A stretch of DNA of 64,000 nt, taken from assembly GCF_900129795.1 (NCBI RefSeq), contig NZ_FQWW01000010.1:62001-126000 (forward strand), written 5' to 3'. The DNA is from Flavobacterium sp. CF108. Lineage in GTDB: Bacteria; Bacteroidota; Bacteroidia; Flavobacteriales; Flavobacteriaceae. The notes under the pieces were generated by a model that saw nothing but the letters and a program-made list of their open reading frames with translations, had not been told where the DNA came from and ran no database searches. Shown piece by piece: positions 33,174 through 41,474 of this stretch. Each line of letters begins with the position of its first letter. The stretch's first letter is position 1. A program made the translations under genes and the position numbers.

Positions 33174-36056
33174 TTATCTCATTAATGAAAAGTGTCCTCG
33201 TAAAATAGGTTTTGTATTGTCTATTTTTAAAGCATACCAATAATCTGATGATGGAAGCGGTGTTCTCTCAAAAGTTCCGTCCCAACTCATATTTGAAGCG
33301 TTTAGCTGTGCTATGAGTTTGCCGTAACGGTCAAAAATAGTGACTTCTGCCTGTGGATAATTTTCCATTCCGGTTACTTCCCATAAATCATTATGAGTAT
33401 CACCATTTGGAGTGAAAAATGCTGGAAAAACAAGAACAACAAAGTTTTGCGTATCTCCGCCGCAGCCGCTTTTCTCGCGAACATACGCCGTTTGCAATCC
33501 GCCCGGAACATCATAAAAAACATTCGAATCCTGAAAGTTAACACCATCTACAGAAAACTCAAAATACGGAGCCTGCTTTTTAATGTAAATTACAACTCTT
33601 GTTCCGCTTACATCAATTCGGTCTATTTCTGGAACCGGACGCTCTTCAACTATTATTGTTTTTGTACTTGGGCAACCTTCCGGACTTGTTACAATTACAG
33701 TATAAGTACCGCCTTTTGAAACGGGTGTTGTTTGTGTTGAATCTCCATTTGACCATGCATAACCCATTCCCGAAACTCCCGCATCTAGTATTATAGTTTG
33801 AGATTGACATAACGGAAAGCTTTCGTCATGAACAACGGGTGGCGTGTAAATTTCAATATTTACAGGCGTACGAGTTGGGTTAATACAGCTGGAATTTGAA
33901 GCCTCTGCATAATAGGTTGTATTTGCTGAAATTATTGGTGTTGTGAAACTGCTTCCGTTAAAAACACTTGTTCCTCCAACTGAGGTTGTAAACCAATTAA
34001 TAGTTCCAATATTTGAAGCAGCAGAAATAGTTACAGATCCTGGCCCGCAGTTTGAATAAGAAGGCTGACCCGCAACAGGAGTTGTTGGAGTCATGTTTAC
34101 CGTAGCCGTAACCGATTTTCTGTTTGATTCACAGCCGGCATCTACATAATAAGTTGTTGTTGTATTTATTGTTGGAGTAGTATACGTGTTTCCTGTTCCT
34201 AATAAATTTCCTCCCACAGCGGCATCATACCAGCTAATTGTTGCTCCGGCAGTTGCTGTCGCAGTAAAAGTAAAACTTCCTGAATCACAAACCGGATTTG
34301 GATTTGCTGAAGGTGTTGCAACCGGAATTGTAATTTTAGTACTTGCCGCAATTTCAAGCGGAGCTTCTCCCGGCATTCCGCCATATTCGACAACATAACC
34401 TTTTGGCTGATAAGGGTCGCCGGACGTTAACGATCCGGTATTAGAAAGATCGTTCCACGAACCTCTAATTCCAATTCCGGGCTGTGTAATATGAGCATAA
34501 TCTTCTTCGCCTAAATTATTCGGTTCTCCAGAGTTCCAGAAAGTATAATTCATTATGGTTCCTGTTTCAGGGCCGGTAACCCATTTCCATAAGCCTTCGG
34601 TTTCAGCATCGCTTCCGCCAATCCATCCGGTTCCTGAGGCTTGTTCACCAATTAATTGGGCTTCATCTGCAGATAAAATGGTAGCTAAATATCCTTTAAG
34701 TCCGTAATATGTACTTGCTTCTGCAGCGGCTTTGGCACTTGTCCATGTAATACCAATACTTGGAACAAATAAATAAAAGTGCTGTGTTGAAGGTAAATAA
34801 TTGGCATTACCAATTGTTATTGAAAAAGTTCTTGTTCCAGAAGCTGAAGCAGAAGAATTTGAGTAAACAACATCTTTTACAGCGTCAACTAAGTCAGAAT
34901 ATAAAACATTTGCACCTGTTGGGCTTGTTATGCTTAATTTTCCTGCTGTTGCATCCCAGCTTGTTGTTACATTAGGGTGTGCTGCCGGATTTGAAAGCGC
35001 AAGCTGATCTAAACCGCTTGAATAACCAGATGAAATTTGAATATAAACACCTTCAGTTGCTGTTTCTGCAGGATCGTGCGTAATGGTAAAACTTGTTACA
35101 ATTTTTATTGTATTTTGTGGGCAGTATAATTGATCTCCGGTAGCTTTAACAATAGGGGCGGTTGTTGCTGCAGGTTTATTACAATTATTAGAAAAATTAG
35201 CTGTCGCATCTTTGAACGATAACCAGTTTGCATTAGAATAAACGGCATTATCTACTTCTATGCACTTTAAATTAGGGTTGGAAGTAGCATCTACAACAAG
35301 CATAAAATTATTAATTCCGTTTTTTAAGTTTAATGTTGTCAGATCGTTGTTGGCACATTGAAATGAATTTAAACTTTTATTTGCAGATATATCTAAACTG
35401 GTTAATTTGTTATTGCTGCACGAAAACATATTTATGTTTAGATTTTTTGAAATATCTAAGCTAGTCAATTGATTATTATAGCAAACAAACAAGTTTAAAT
35501 TTACATTATTAGAAGTGTCTAAATTTGTTATTTGATTATTGGTACAATAAAATGTTTTTAAGGCTGCATTTTTAGAAATATCTAAGTTTTGTAATTGGTT
35601 GTAACTACAACCCAAATTTTCTAAAGCCAGATTTTTAGAAATATCTAAAACGGTTAAATTATTTTGATTACAACTGAAATCTTTTAAATTGTAATTCATT
35701 GAAACATCCAGACTTGTTAGGTGATTTTCATGACAGTCTAAATAGGTTAATTTTGTGTTTTTAGAAATATCTAATGCCGTTAAATTATTGTTATTGCATA
35801 TCAAAGTTTCTAAGTTCGAAAAATCCTCAATACCAGATAAACTAGAAACATTTTCGAACCGAATTTCTAAACTTTTAATGCTATTTATATTTGCTGTTAA
35901 AACCTGACCATCAATAGCGCCATTGTCAATTCCCAAGGTAATGAGTACTCTTTCGAAATTAGCATCTGGAATAGATGTATATTGTGCAAATCCTGCAAAA
36001 GGAAATAGCAATAAAAAGAATAAACGTAGTGGTTTTAGGAAATTGATAGTTTTCAT
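33174..36056 (-). CDS. LRR / C-type-lectin / Ig-like T9SS type B secreted protein
   Basis: 960 residues. Signal peptide to about residue 24 (FPFAGFAQ). About 60-260: a leucine-rich array of ~21-residue repeats (consensus LTSLDISKNxxLxxFxCxxN), roughly nine units. About 295-430: a beta-sandwich-like segment. About 440-555: a C-type-lectin-like domain (WTSAKAAAEASTYYGLKGYLATI, WIGGSDAETEGLWKWVTGPE, FWNSGEPNNLGEEDYAHI). About 580-820: Ig-like and PKD-like repeats (ISWYDAAVGGNLLGTGNTY, INWFTTSVGGTSVF, YAWSNGDSTQTT). About 865-960: CHU_C-type C-terminus (FFTPNGDTHNDLWEV, VTIFDRYGKLI, PLPSSDYWYAL). The last domain marks export by T9SS. Probably a surface adhesin; the ligand is unknown. Confidence 0.9.
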   Translation of the reverse strand: MKTINFLKPLRLFFLLLFPFAGFAQYTSIPDANFERVLITLGIDNGAIDGQVLTANINSIKSLEIRFENVSSLSGIEDFSNLETLICNNNNLTALDISKNTKLTYLDCHENHLTSLDVSMNYNLKDFSCNQNNLTVLDISKNLALENLGCSYNQLQNLDISKNAALKTFYCTNNQITNLDTSNNVNLNLFVCYNNQLTSLDISKNLNINMFSCSNNKLTSLDISANKSLNSFQCANNDLTTLNLKNGINNFMLVVDATSNPNLKCIEVDNAVYSNANWLSFKDATANFSNNCNKPAATTAPIVKATGDQLYCPQNTIKIVTSFTITHDPAETATEGVYIQISSGYSSGLDQLALSNPAAHPNVTTSWDATAGKLSITSPTGANVLYSDLVDAVKDVVYSNSSASASGTRTFSITIGNANYLPSTQHFYLFVPSIGITWTSAKAAAEASTYYGLKGYLATILSADEAQLIGEQASGTGWIGGSDAETEGLWKWVTGPETGTIMNYTFWNSGEPNNLGEEDYAHITQPGIGIRGSWNDLSNTGSLTSGDPYQPKGYVVEYGGMPGEAPLEIAASTKITIPVATPSANPNPVCDSGSFTFTATATAGATISWYDAAVGGNLLGTGNTYTTPTINTTTTYYVDAGCESNRKSVTATVNMTPTTPVAGQPSYSNCGPGSVTISAASNIGTINWFTTSVGGTSVFNGSSFTTPIISANTTYYAEASNSSCINPTRTPVNIEIYTPPVVHDESFPLCQSQTIILDAGVSGMGYAWSNGDSTQTTPVSKGGTYTVIVTSPEGCPSTKTIIVEERPVPEIDRIDVSGTRVVIYIKKQAPYFEFSVDGVNFQDSNVFYDVPGGLQTAYVREKSGCGGDTQNFVVLVFPAFFTPNGDTHNDLWEVTGMENYPQAEVTIFDRYGKLIAQLNASNMSWDGTFERTPLPSSDYWYALKIDNTKPILRGHFSLMR

Positions 36057-36169
36057 TTTATAAAAGTATCAATTTCTTAATAATAAAAAAATATATTTAT
36101 ATTTCTAACATTTAAAAGCTTAAACTAATTTAAAAATCACATTTTTTTGGTAAAAATATTCTTTAATTG

Positions 36170-36706
36170 TTAGTTCGGCCAGTTTAATTTTTGAAATAAA
36201 TCCCAAACTACAATTCCGGCACTTACAGAAATGTTTAAAGAATGTTTTGTTCCTAACTGCGGAATTTCAATACAGCCGTCGCAAATAGCAACTGCTTCCT
36301 GAGATACACCATAAACTTCATTTCCAAAAACTAAAGCATATTTTTGGTTTTTCTCCACCTTAAAATCCTGAAGAAAAATGGCGCTTTCAACCTGCTCAAT
36401 GGCAAGCGTCAACACATTTTCTTTTTTCAGGTTTTCGATCACTTCCAATACATTTTCGTGATGTTCCCACGCAACAGTTTCTGTAGCGCCAAGAGCAGTT
36501 TTATGAATTTCTTTATTGGGAGGAGTTGCTGTAATACCGCAAAGAATTATTTTTTCGATTAAAAAAGCATCGGCAGTTCTAAAAACAGACCCAATATTGT
36601 GCAAACTGCGAATATCATCCAAAACCAATATTAAAGGAGTTTTGTCTGATTTTTTAAAATCTTCGATTGATTTTCTGTCTAATTCGCTATTTTCGAGTTT
36701 TCTCAT
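36170..36706 (-). CDS. SPOUT (TrmH/SpoU) RNA methyltransferase
   Basis: 178 residues carrying the three SpoU motifs: VLDDIRSLHNIGSVFRTADAF (motif 1, near 29-49), LVFGNEVYGVSQEAV (motif 2) and IEIPQLGTKHSLNISVSAGIVVWDL (motif 3), which form the SAM-binding knot. It lacks an N-terminal substrate-binding domain, so the tRNA or rRNA target (2'-O-methylation) cannot be told. Single gene; the upstream hairpin terminates DUF1573. Confidence 0.92.
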   Translation of the reverse strand: MRKLENSELDRKSIEDFKKSDKTPLILVLDDIRSLHNIGSVFRTADAFLIEKIILCGITATPPNKEIHKTALGATETVAWEHHENVLEVIENLKKENVLTLAIEQVESAIFLQDFKVEKNQKYALVFGNEVYGVSQEAVAICDGCIEIPQLGTKHSLNISVSAGIVVWDLFQKLNWPN

Positions 36707-36727
36707 TGGTTTAAATTCAGGTCATAA

Positions 36728-36757
36728 AAAAAGCTTCCAAAGATAAGGAAGCTTTTT
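36728..36757 (-). terminator. Terminator of the DUF1573 gene
   Basis: 11-bp stem AAAAAGCTTCC with GGAAGCTTTTT, 8-nt loop. Confidence 0.8.
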
Positions 36758-36780
36758 CAATTATTTTGTTGTTTCTCAGA

Positions 36781-37212
36781 TTAGCTTTTTACTGGATCTG
36801 GTAAAACAGTACCTTTAATTGTAAGTACTTTTGTTGGTTGTCCTTCAGCATTTGAAGTAACAGTTACAGTTTTTGTAAAAGCACCAACTCTGTCAGTAGC
36901 ATATTTTACACCAATAATACCTTTAGCACCCGGAGCGATTGGCTCTTTTGGTGTTGTAGGCACTGTACAACCACAAGAACCTTGAGTGTTTGTAATGATT
37001 AATGGTTTTGTTCCGTTGTTAACAAAAACGAATTCACGTTTACCATCAGCATTGTGAGCGATAGTTCCGTAATCAATAGTTTCTGTTTCGAAAAGCATTC
37101 CAGCTCCTTCAACTTTTGCAACCTTAGCAGCTTTAGCTTTTTTAGTTGTTTGTGCATTAGCAGCCGTAATACCAGCTACAGCTAACATAGCGAATAAAAT
37201 TATTTTTTTCAT
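36781..37212 (-). CDS. DUF1573 exported protein
   Basis: 143 residues with a signal peptide (ending ANAQT), a short KKAKAAKVAKV linker, and one DUF1573 immunoglobulin-like domain (IDYGTIAHNADGKREFVFVNNGTKPLIITNTQGSCGCTVP; the SCGCT motif is conserved). Function unknown; members are common periplasmic proteins of Bacteroidota. A TAGCTTTG box lies at 37246-37239. Confidence 0.9.
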   Translation of the reverse strand: MKKIILFAMLAVAGITAANAQTTKKAKAAKVAKVEGAGMLFETETIDYGTIAHNADGKREFVFVNNGTKPLIITNTQGSCGCTVPTTPKEPIAPGAKGIIGVKYATDRVGAFTKTVTVTSNAEGQPTKVLTIKGTVLPDPVKS

Positions 37213-37368
37213 TTTTAAGGGTCTTTTTTAATGATGAACAAAGCTATATAAAATTCTTATATCTGAACATAAAAAATTCTTAAAATATTTTAATTTTTGA
37301 AGTGCCTGATATGCCGCTAAAAAATTATAAATTCGCTGTCTTAATTTTCATTTAAAAACATATCAATT

Positions 37369-39975
37369 TTGGCAGCTAAAGAGAAAGTGGTGAAGGAAAC
37401 ACCTTTAATGAAACAGTACAACGAGATCAAGAGAAAATATCCTGATGCCTGTCTGCTTTTCAGAGTAGGGGATTTTTATGAAACTTTTGGAGAAGATGCC
37501 ATCAGAGCTTCTAAAATTCTTGGGATTACCTTAACAAAAAGAGGCGCAGGATCTGATACAGAGACTGCTCTTGCGGGCTTTCCGCACCATTCTATCAATA
37601 CCTATTTACCAAAATTGGTTAAAGCCGGACTTCGTGTTGCAATCTGCGATCAGCTTGAAGATCCTAAAATGACTAAAACAATTGTAAAACGAGGTGTTAC
37701 AGAATTGGTAACTCCGGGAGTTTCTTTAAACGATGAAGTTTTACAATCAAAAACAAACAACTTTTTAGCATCTGTTTATTTTGCTAACAAAAATATTGGG
37801 ATTTCATTTTTAGATGTTTCGACAGGAGAATTTCTTACCGCTCAGGGAAATGCAGAATACATAGATAAATTATTGCAGAATTTTAATCCGAGTGAAGTTC
37901 TTGTTCCTAAAAACTGCAAAAGTGATTTTAAAAACGCTTTTGGAGAAGATTTTCATAGTTTTTATCTGGAAGACTGGATTTATAAAGAAGATTATGCTTT
38001 AGAAACGTTGACGAAACATTTTCAAACCAATTCATTAAAAGGTTTTGGTGTAGAAGAATTAAAAGAAGGAATTATTTCTGCGGGAGCAATCCTTTATTAT
38101 TTATCAGAAACGCAGCATAACAGAGTGCAGCATATTACAGCGATTCAGCGAATTGCCGAAGATGCTTATGTGTGGATGGACCGCTTTACGATTAGAAACT
38201 TAGAATTGTATCACAGCTATAATCCAAATGCAGTAACGCTTTTAGATGTAATTGACAAAACGCTTTCGCCAATGGGCGGACGTTTGTTGAAACGCTGGCT
38301 GGCGCTTCCGCTAAAAGACGGTAATAAAATAAAAGGTCGTCATGATGTGGTTGCCTATTTGGAATCCAATCAGGATGTTTTACAAAATATTCAATATCAA
38401 ATTAAACAAATTTCAGATTTAGAGCGTTTGATTTCTAAAATTGCGGCAGGAAAAGTTTCTCCTCGCGAAATTGTTTATTTGAAAGAATCTCTGGATGCTA
38501 TTATTCCGATAAAAACATTAGCACTAGAAAGTCCGCAGGAAGCAGTAAAAGTTATTGGAGACAGTTTGCATTCGTGTGATTTATTGCGTGAGAAAATTAA
38601 AACTACATTAAATCAGGATGCGCCGGTTGCTATTTCAAAAGGAAATGCAATCGCAACAGGAATTAATGAAGAATTAGATGAATTGAGAGCAATTTCTACA
38701 TCTGGAAAAGAATTTTTAGAAGGAATAGAAAGAAGAGAATCAGAACGCACAGGAATTTCATCTTTAAAAATATCATTCAATAATGTTTTTGGTTACTATA
38801 TTGAAGTTCGAAACACGCATAAAGATAAAGTTCCGGAAGAATGGATTCGTAAACAAACTTTAGTAAATGCAGAACGTTATATTACCGAAGAATTAAAGGA
38901 ATACGAAACCAAAATTTTAGGTGCCGAAGAAAAAATCCATAAAATTGAATCGGAGCTTTTTGAACAATTAGTTGCCTGGATTGCAACTTATATCAAGCCA
39001 GTTCAAATGAATGCTTATCTGGTGGCACAATTAGACTGTTTATGTTCGTTTACACAAATGGCGGTTGAAAACCAATATGTATGCCCTGAAATTGATGAAA
39101 CTTTTGAATTGGATATTAAAAACGGAAGACACCCTGTAATTGAAAAACAATTACCAGTTGGAACTCCATATATAGCAAACGATGTTTTTCTGGATAGAGA
39201 AACACAGCAGATTATAATGATTACCGGACCCAACATGTCGGGTAAGTCGGCAATTTTAAGGCAAACGGCTTTAATTGTGCTTTTGGCTCAAATGGGAAGT
39301 TTTGTCCCGGCTGACAGCGTAAGAATGGGAGTTGTAGATAAAATTTTCACAAGGGTAGGAGCTTCTGATAATATCTCGATGGGAGAATCGACTTTTATGG
39401 TTGAGATGAATGAAACGGCTTCGATTTTGAATAATATTTCAGATCGCAGTTTAGTGCTTCTGGATGAAATTGGAAGAGGGACGAGTACGTATGATGGAAT
39501 TTCAATTGCGTGGGCTATTGCTGAATTTTTGCACGAACATCCGTCAAAACCAAAAACGTTGTTTGCGACGCATTATCATGAATTGAATGAAATGACAGAA
39601 TCGCTTTCGAGAATTCAAAATTATAATGTTGCGGTAAAAGAATTAAAAGACACCGTTCTTTTTGTTAGAAAGCTTGTAAAAGGCGGAAGTGAACATAGTT
39701 TTGGAATTCACGTAGCAAAAATGGCCGGAATGCCGCAGATTGTAATTTTGAAAGCACAGAAACTTTTAAAGAAATTAGAAAAAAATCATTCAAGCGATGC
39801 TTTAAACGGAGTGAAATCTGCTAATGATGAAATGCAGATGAGTTTCTTTAATCTGGATGATCCTTTATTGGAAGAAATCAAAGAAGAGATCTTAAGTCTC
39901 GATATTAATGCGATCACACCCGTTGAAGCCTTGATGAAGCTGAATGAAATAAAAAGAATGCTGGTTAAGAAATAA
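37369..39975 (+). CDS. mutS: DNA mismatch repair protein MutS
   Basis: 868 residues. The mismatch-recognition motif LLFRVGDFYETFGEDA (near 29-44, with the Phe of F-x-E) is at the N-terminus. The clamp and lever domains follow (RHDVVAYLE..., GYYIEVRNTHKDKVPEEWIRKQTLVNAERY). The ABC-type ATPase has Walker A TGPNMSGKS (near 619-627), the signature region NISMGESTFMVEMNET, and Walker B VLLDEIGRGTSTYDG. The start is TTG (TTGGCAGCT); the next ATG would remove 13 residues close to the recognition motif. Single gene. Confidence 0.97.
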   Translation: MAAKEKVVKETPLMKQYNEIKRKYPDACLLFRVGDFYETFGEDAIRASKILGITLTKRGAGSDTETALAGFPHHSINTYLPKLVKAGLRVAICDQLEDPKMTKTIVKRGVTELVTPGVSLNDEVLQSKTNNFLASVYFANKNIGISFLDVSTGEFLTAQGNAEYIDKLLQNFNPSEVLVPKNCKSDFKNAFGEDFHSFYLEDWIYKEDYALETLTKHFQTNSLKGFGVEELKEGIISAGAILYYLSETQHNRVQHITAIQRIAEDAYVWMDRFTIRNLELYHSYNPNAVTLLDVIDKTLSPMGGRLLKRWLALPLKDGNKIKGRHDVVAYLESNQDVLQNIQYQIKQISDLERLISKIAAGKVSPREIVYLKESLDAIIPIKTLALESPQEAVKVIGDSLHSCDLLREKIKTTLNQDAPVAISKGNAIATGINEELDELRAISTSGKEFLEGIERRESERTGISSLKISFNNVFGYYIEVRNTHKDKVPEEWIRKQTLVNAERYITEELKEYETKILGAEEKIHKIESELFEQLVAWIATYIKPVQMNAYLVAQLDCLCSFTQMAVENQYVCPEIDETFELDIKNGRHPVIEKQLPVGTPYIANDVFLDRETQQIIMITGPNMSGKSAILRQTALIVLLAQMGSFVPADSVRMGVVDKIFTRVGASDNISMGESTFMVEMNETASILNNISDRSLVLLDEIGRGTSTYDGISIAWAIAEFLHEHPSKPKTLFATHYHELNEMTESLSRIQNYNVAVKELKDTVLFVRKLVKGGSEHSFGIHVAKMAGMPQIVILKAQKLLKKLEKNHSSDALNGVKSANDEMQMSFFNLDDPLLEEIKEEILSLDINAITPVEALMKLNEIKRMLVKK

Positions 39976-40053
39976 ATCGAAAAAATTTTTCAAGTTTAAA
40001 GTTTAGGTTATCAGAAAGTTATAAAATAAGTAAATATTTTTTTGAAAAAAGGC

Positions 40054-40083
40054 TTGTGTAATTGAATAAATGTCCTAAATTTG
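40054..40083 (+). promoter_or_regulatory. Promoter of the tRNA-Gly/tRNA-Leu operon
   Basis: TTG (40054-40056), exactly 19 nt, then TAAATTTG (40076-40083), the best consensus promoter seen in the window. Predicted start near 40090, about 48 nt before the first tRNA. Confidence 0.8.
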
Positions 40084-40137
40084 CACTCGCAATACGAAAC
40101 AAGTCAAGTATTGTAGTTCTTTACTAGAATTTGAAAC

Positions 40138-40210
40138 GCGAAAATAGCTCAGTTGGTAGAGCGCGACCTTGCCAAGGTCGAGGTCGCGGGTTCGAGCCCC
40201 GTTTTTCGCT
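40138..40210 (+). tRNA. tRNA-Gly (anticodon GCC)
   Basis: 73-nt cloverleaf: acceptor GCGAAAA with TTTTCGC, D-arm GCTC AGTTGGTA GAGC, anticodon loop TTGCCAA in stem CGACC/GGTCG, T-arm GCGGG TTCGAGC CCCGT (one G-T pair), discriminator T. CCA is not encoded. Confidence 0.96.
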
Positions 40211-40224
40211 CAAAACCATATAAT

Positions 40225-40310
40225 GCTCGGATGGTGAAATTGGTAGACACGCTGGACTTAAAATCCAGTGAACAGCAATGTTCGTGCGGGTTCAAGTCCC
40301 GCTCTGAGTA
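40225..40310 (+). tRNA. tRNA-Leu (anticodon TAA)
   Basis: 86-nt class II tRNA with a long variable arm: acceptor GCTCGGA with TCTGAGT (two G-T pairs, including the terminal pair), anticodon loop CTTAAAA in stem CTGGA/TCCAG, T-arm GCGGG TTCAAGT CCCGC, discriminator A. Lies 14 nt after tRNA-Gly, one transcript. CCA is not encoded. Confidence 0.95.
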
Positions 40311-40312
40311 CT

Positions 40313-40345
40313 AAAGCCTCTTCTTTTGAAGAGGCTTTTTTTATT
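40313..40345 (+). terminator. Terminator of the tRNA operon
   Basis: 11-bp perfect stem AAAGCCTCTTC with GAAGAGGCTTT, TTTT loop, then a T-run. Confidence 0.9.
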
Positions 40346-40431
40346 GTGTGAATTCTTTAAAGGTGCTAACGTGCTGAAATTCTAAGGTTCGGAGAATCTA
40401 AAATCAACAATCTAAAATCTAAAATTCAAAT

Positions 40432-40812
40432 ATGGGTGCTTTTGTAATTAGCAGGCGATTTAATGATGAATATAAGTTTGTGTTTACTTCCAGAAAAGGG
40501 AAAGTGATTTTTACAAGTTTGAGTTATGAATTGAGGTTTGAATGTGAAGAAGATATTGAAAGATTTAGAAGAACAATTGAGCTTTCTAAATTTTTAAAAT
40601 TTAAAGGCTCTGGAGGAAAGTATTTTTTCAAATTGATGTTAGATGGTGTTCACTTTGCAACAAGTCGAAAATACACCACAGAATTGCTTTTGCAAAAAGG
40701 AATAAAAGAAATTGTAACTTATGCTTCAAAAGCGGAAATTTTGGATTTCTCGTCGAGTGAATCGATTTTTGAAGATGAAGAGGTTTCTGTTGAAGAAGAA
40801 GTGGAAGATTAA
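40432..40812 (+). CDS. YegP-family (DUF1508) protein
   Basis: 126 residues with two DUF1508-like units: FVISRRFNDEYKFVFTSRKGKVIFTS (1-27) and GGKYFFKLMLDGVHFATSRKYTTELLLQKGIKEI (about 62-97). A strongly acidic tail (EDEEVSVEEEVED) follows. Small proteins of this family have no settled role. Preceded by short AATCTAAAAT direct repeats and convergent with the Ala-rich lipoprotein gene. Confidence 0.8.
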   Translation: MGAFVISRRFNDEYKFVFTSRKGKVIFTSLSYELRFECEEDIERFRRTIELSKFLKFKGSGGKYFFKLMLDGVHFATSRKYTTELLLQKGIKEIVTYASKAEILDFSSSESIFEDEEVSVEEEVED

Positions 40813-40856
40813 GTAGGAAATATTGGGATTTTGCTTTGTTAATTTTTGAGCAAAAA

Positions 40857-40880
40857 AAAACCATCGATTTCGATGGTTTT
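40857..40880. terminator. Bidirectional terminator
   Basis: 10-bp stem AAAACCATCG with CGATGGTTTT, 4-nt loop, between convergent genes. Confidence 0.85.
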
Positions 40881-40905
40881 AAAATCTTTAGAATTTAGGT
40901 TCTAA

Positions 40906-41130
40906 TTATTTTTTTACTTCTTTAGCAGCTTCTTCTACTTTAGCAGCAGCAGAATCAACTTTAGTAGCAGCTGAGTCAACAGTTGCAGCAGCAGAATCAA
41001 CTACAGCAGCAGCAGAATCAACAGCAACAGCAGTAGAATCTACAGTTTCAGTAGCTGCAGCGTCAGCTTTTTTACAAGATACAACAGTTAAAACAGCAAC
41101 AACAGCTAAACTTAAAAATACTTTTTTCAT
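40906..41130 (-). CDS. Small Ala/Ser/Asp/Val repeat lipoprotein
   Basis: 74 residues: signal peptide with lipobox VVSC (Cys19), then five to six ~8-residue units of the type VDSAAA(x)V, and a KVEEAAKEVKK end. The repeats have a heptad-like hydrophobic spacing and probably form a helix, perhaps a Lpp-like or coiled-coil periplasmic rod; this is inference. At DNA level the repeat is a degenerate GCAGCAGAATCAAC tract. A TATCTTTG box at 41175-41168 gives a leader of about 30 nt. Confidence 0.75.
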   Translation of the reverse strand: MKKVFLSLAVVAVLTVVSCKKADAAATETVDSTAVAVDSAAAVVDSAAATVDSAATKVDSAAAKVEEAAKEVKK

Positions 41131-41474
41131 CTTACTTTATTATAAAAGGTTAATTATTAATTCGTGGCAAAGATATAAATTTTTTAATATGTAAAATATT
41201 TTTTCACTTTTTTTTTAAAATATTTTCCTAGCTCACGTTTATCTTATTTATCAAAGAATATGCCAAAACTATAAAATTTTCTTAAATTATCTAATATTTT
41301 GTATAAATAATTTTTCGTTGAAAATTCTATGGTCGAATTGGCTATTTCATTTCTCTTATTTGCAGTTTATATTGCTTTTTAAGAATTATTACCTGATCTT
41401 AAATAATGAAAATTACCTGCTTTTAAATCGTTTCTTTAAAATAATCGCTCCCAAAATTTAATTTGAATCCTGTC
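41131..41474. other. Intergenic region, 344 nt
   Basis: Very AT-rich. Apart from the -7 box TATCTTTG (41175-41168, minus) of the small lipoprotein gene I see no hairpin, repeat family or coding frame worth calling. Confidence 0.6.

Noticed and set aside
35330..35800. Evenly spaced ~63-bp direct repeats
   Set aside because: They encode the 21-residue leucine-rich repeats of the T9SS protein, have no unique spacers, and are not a CRISPR array.
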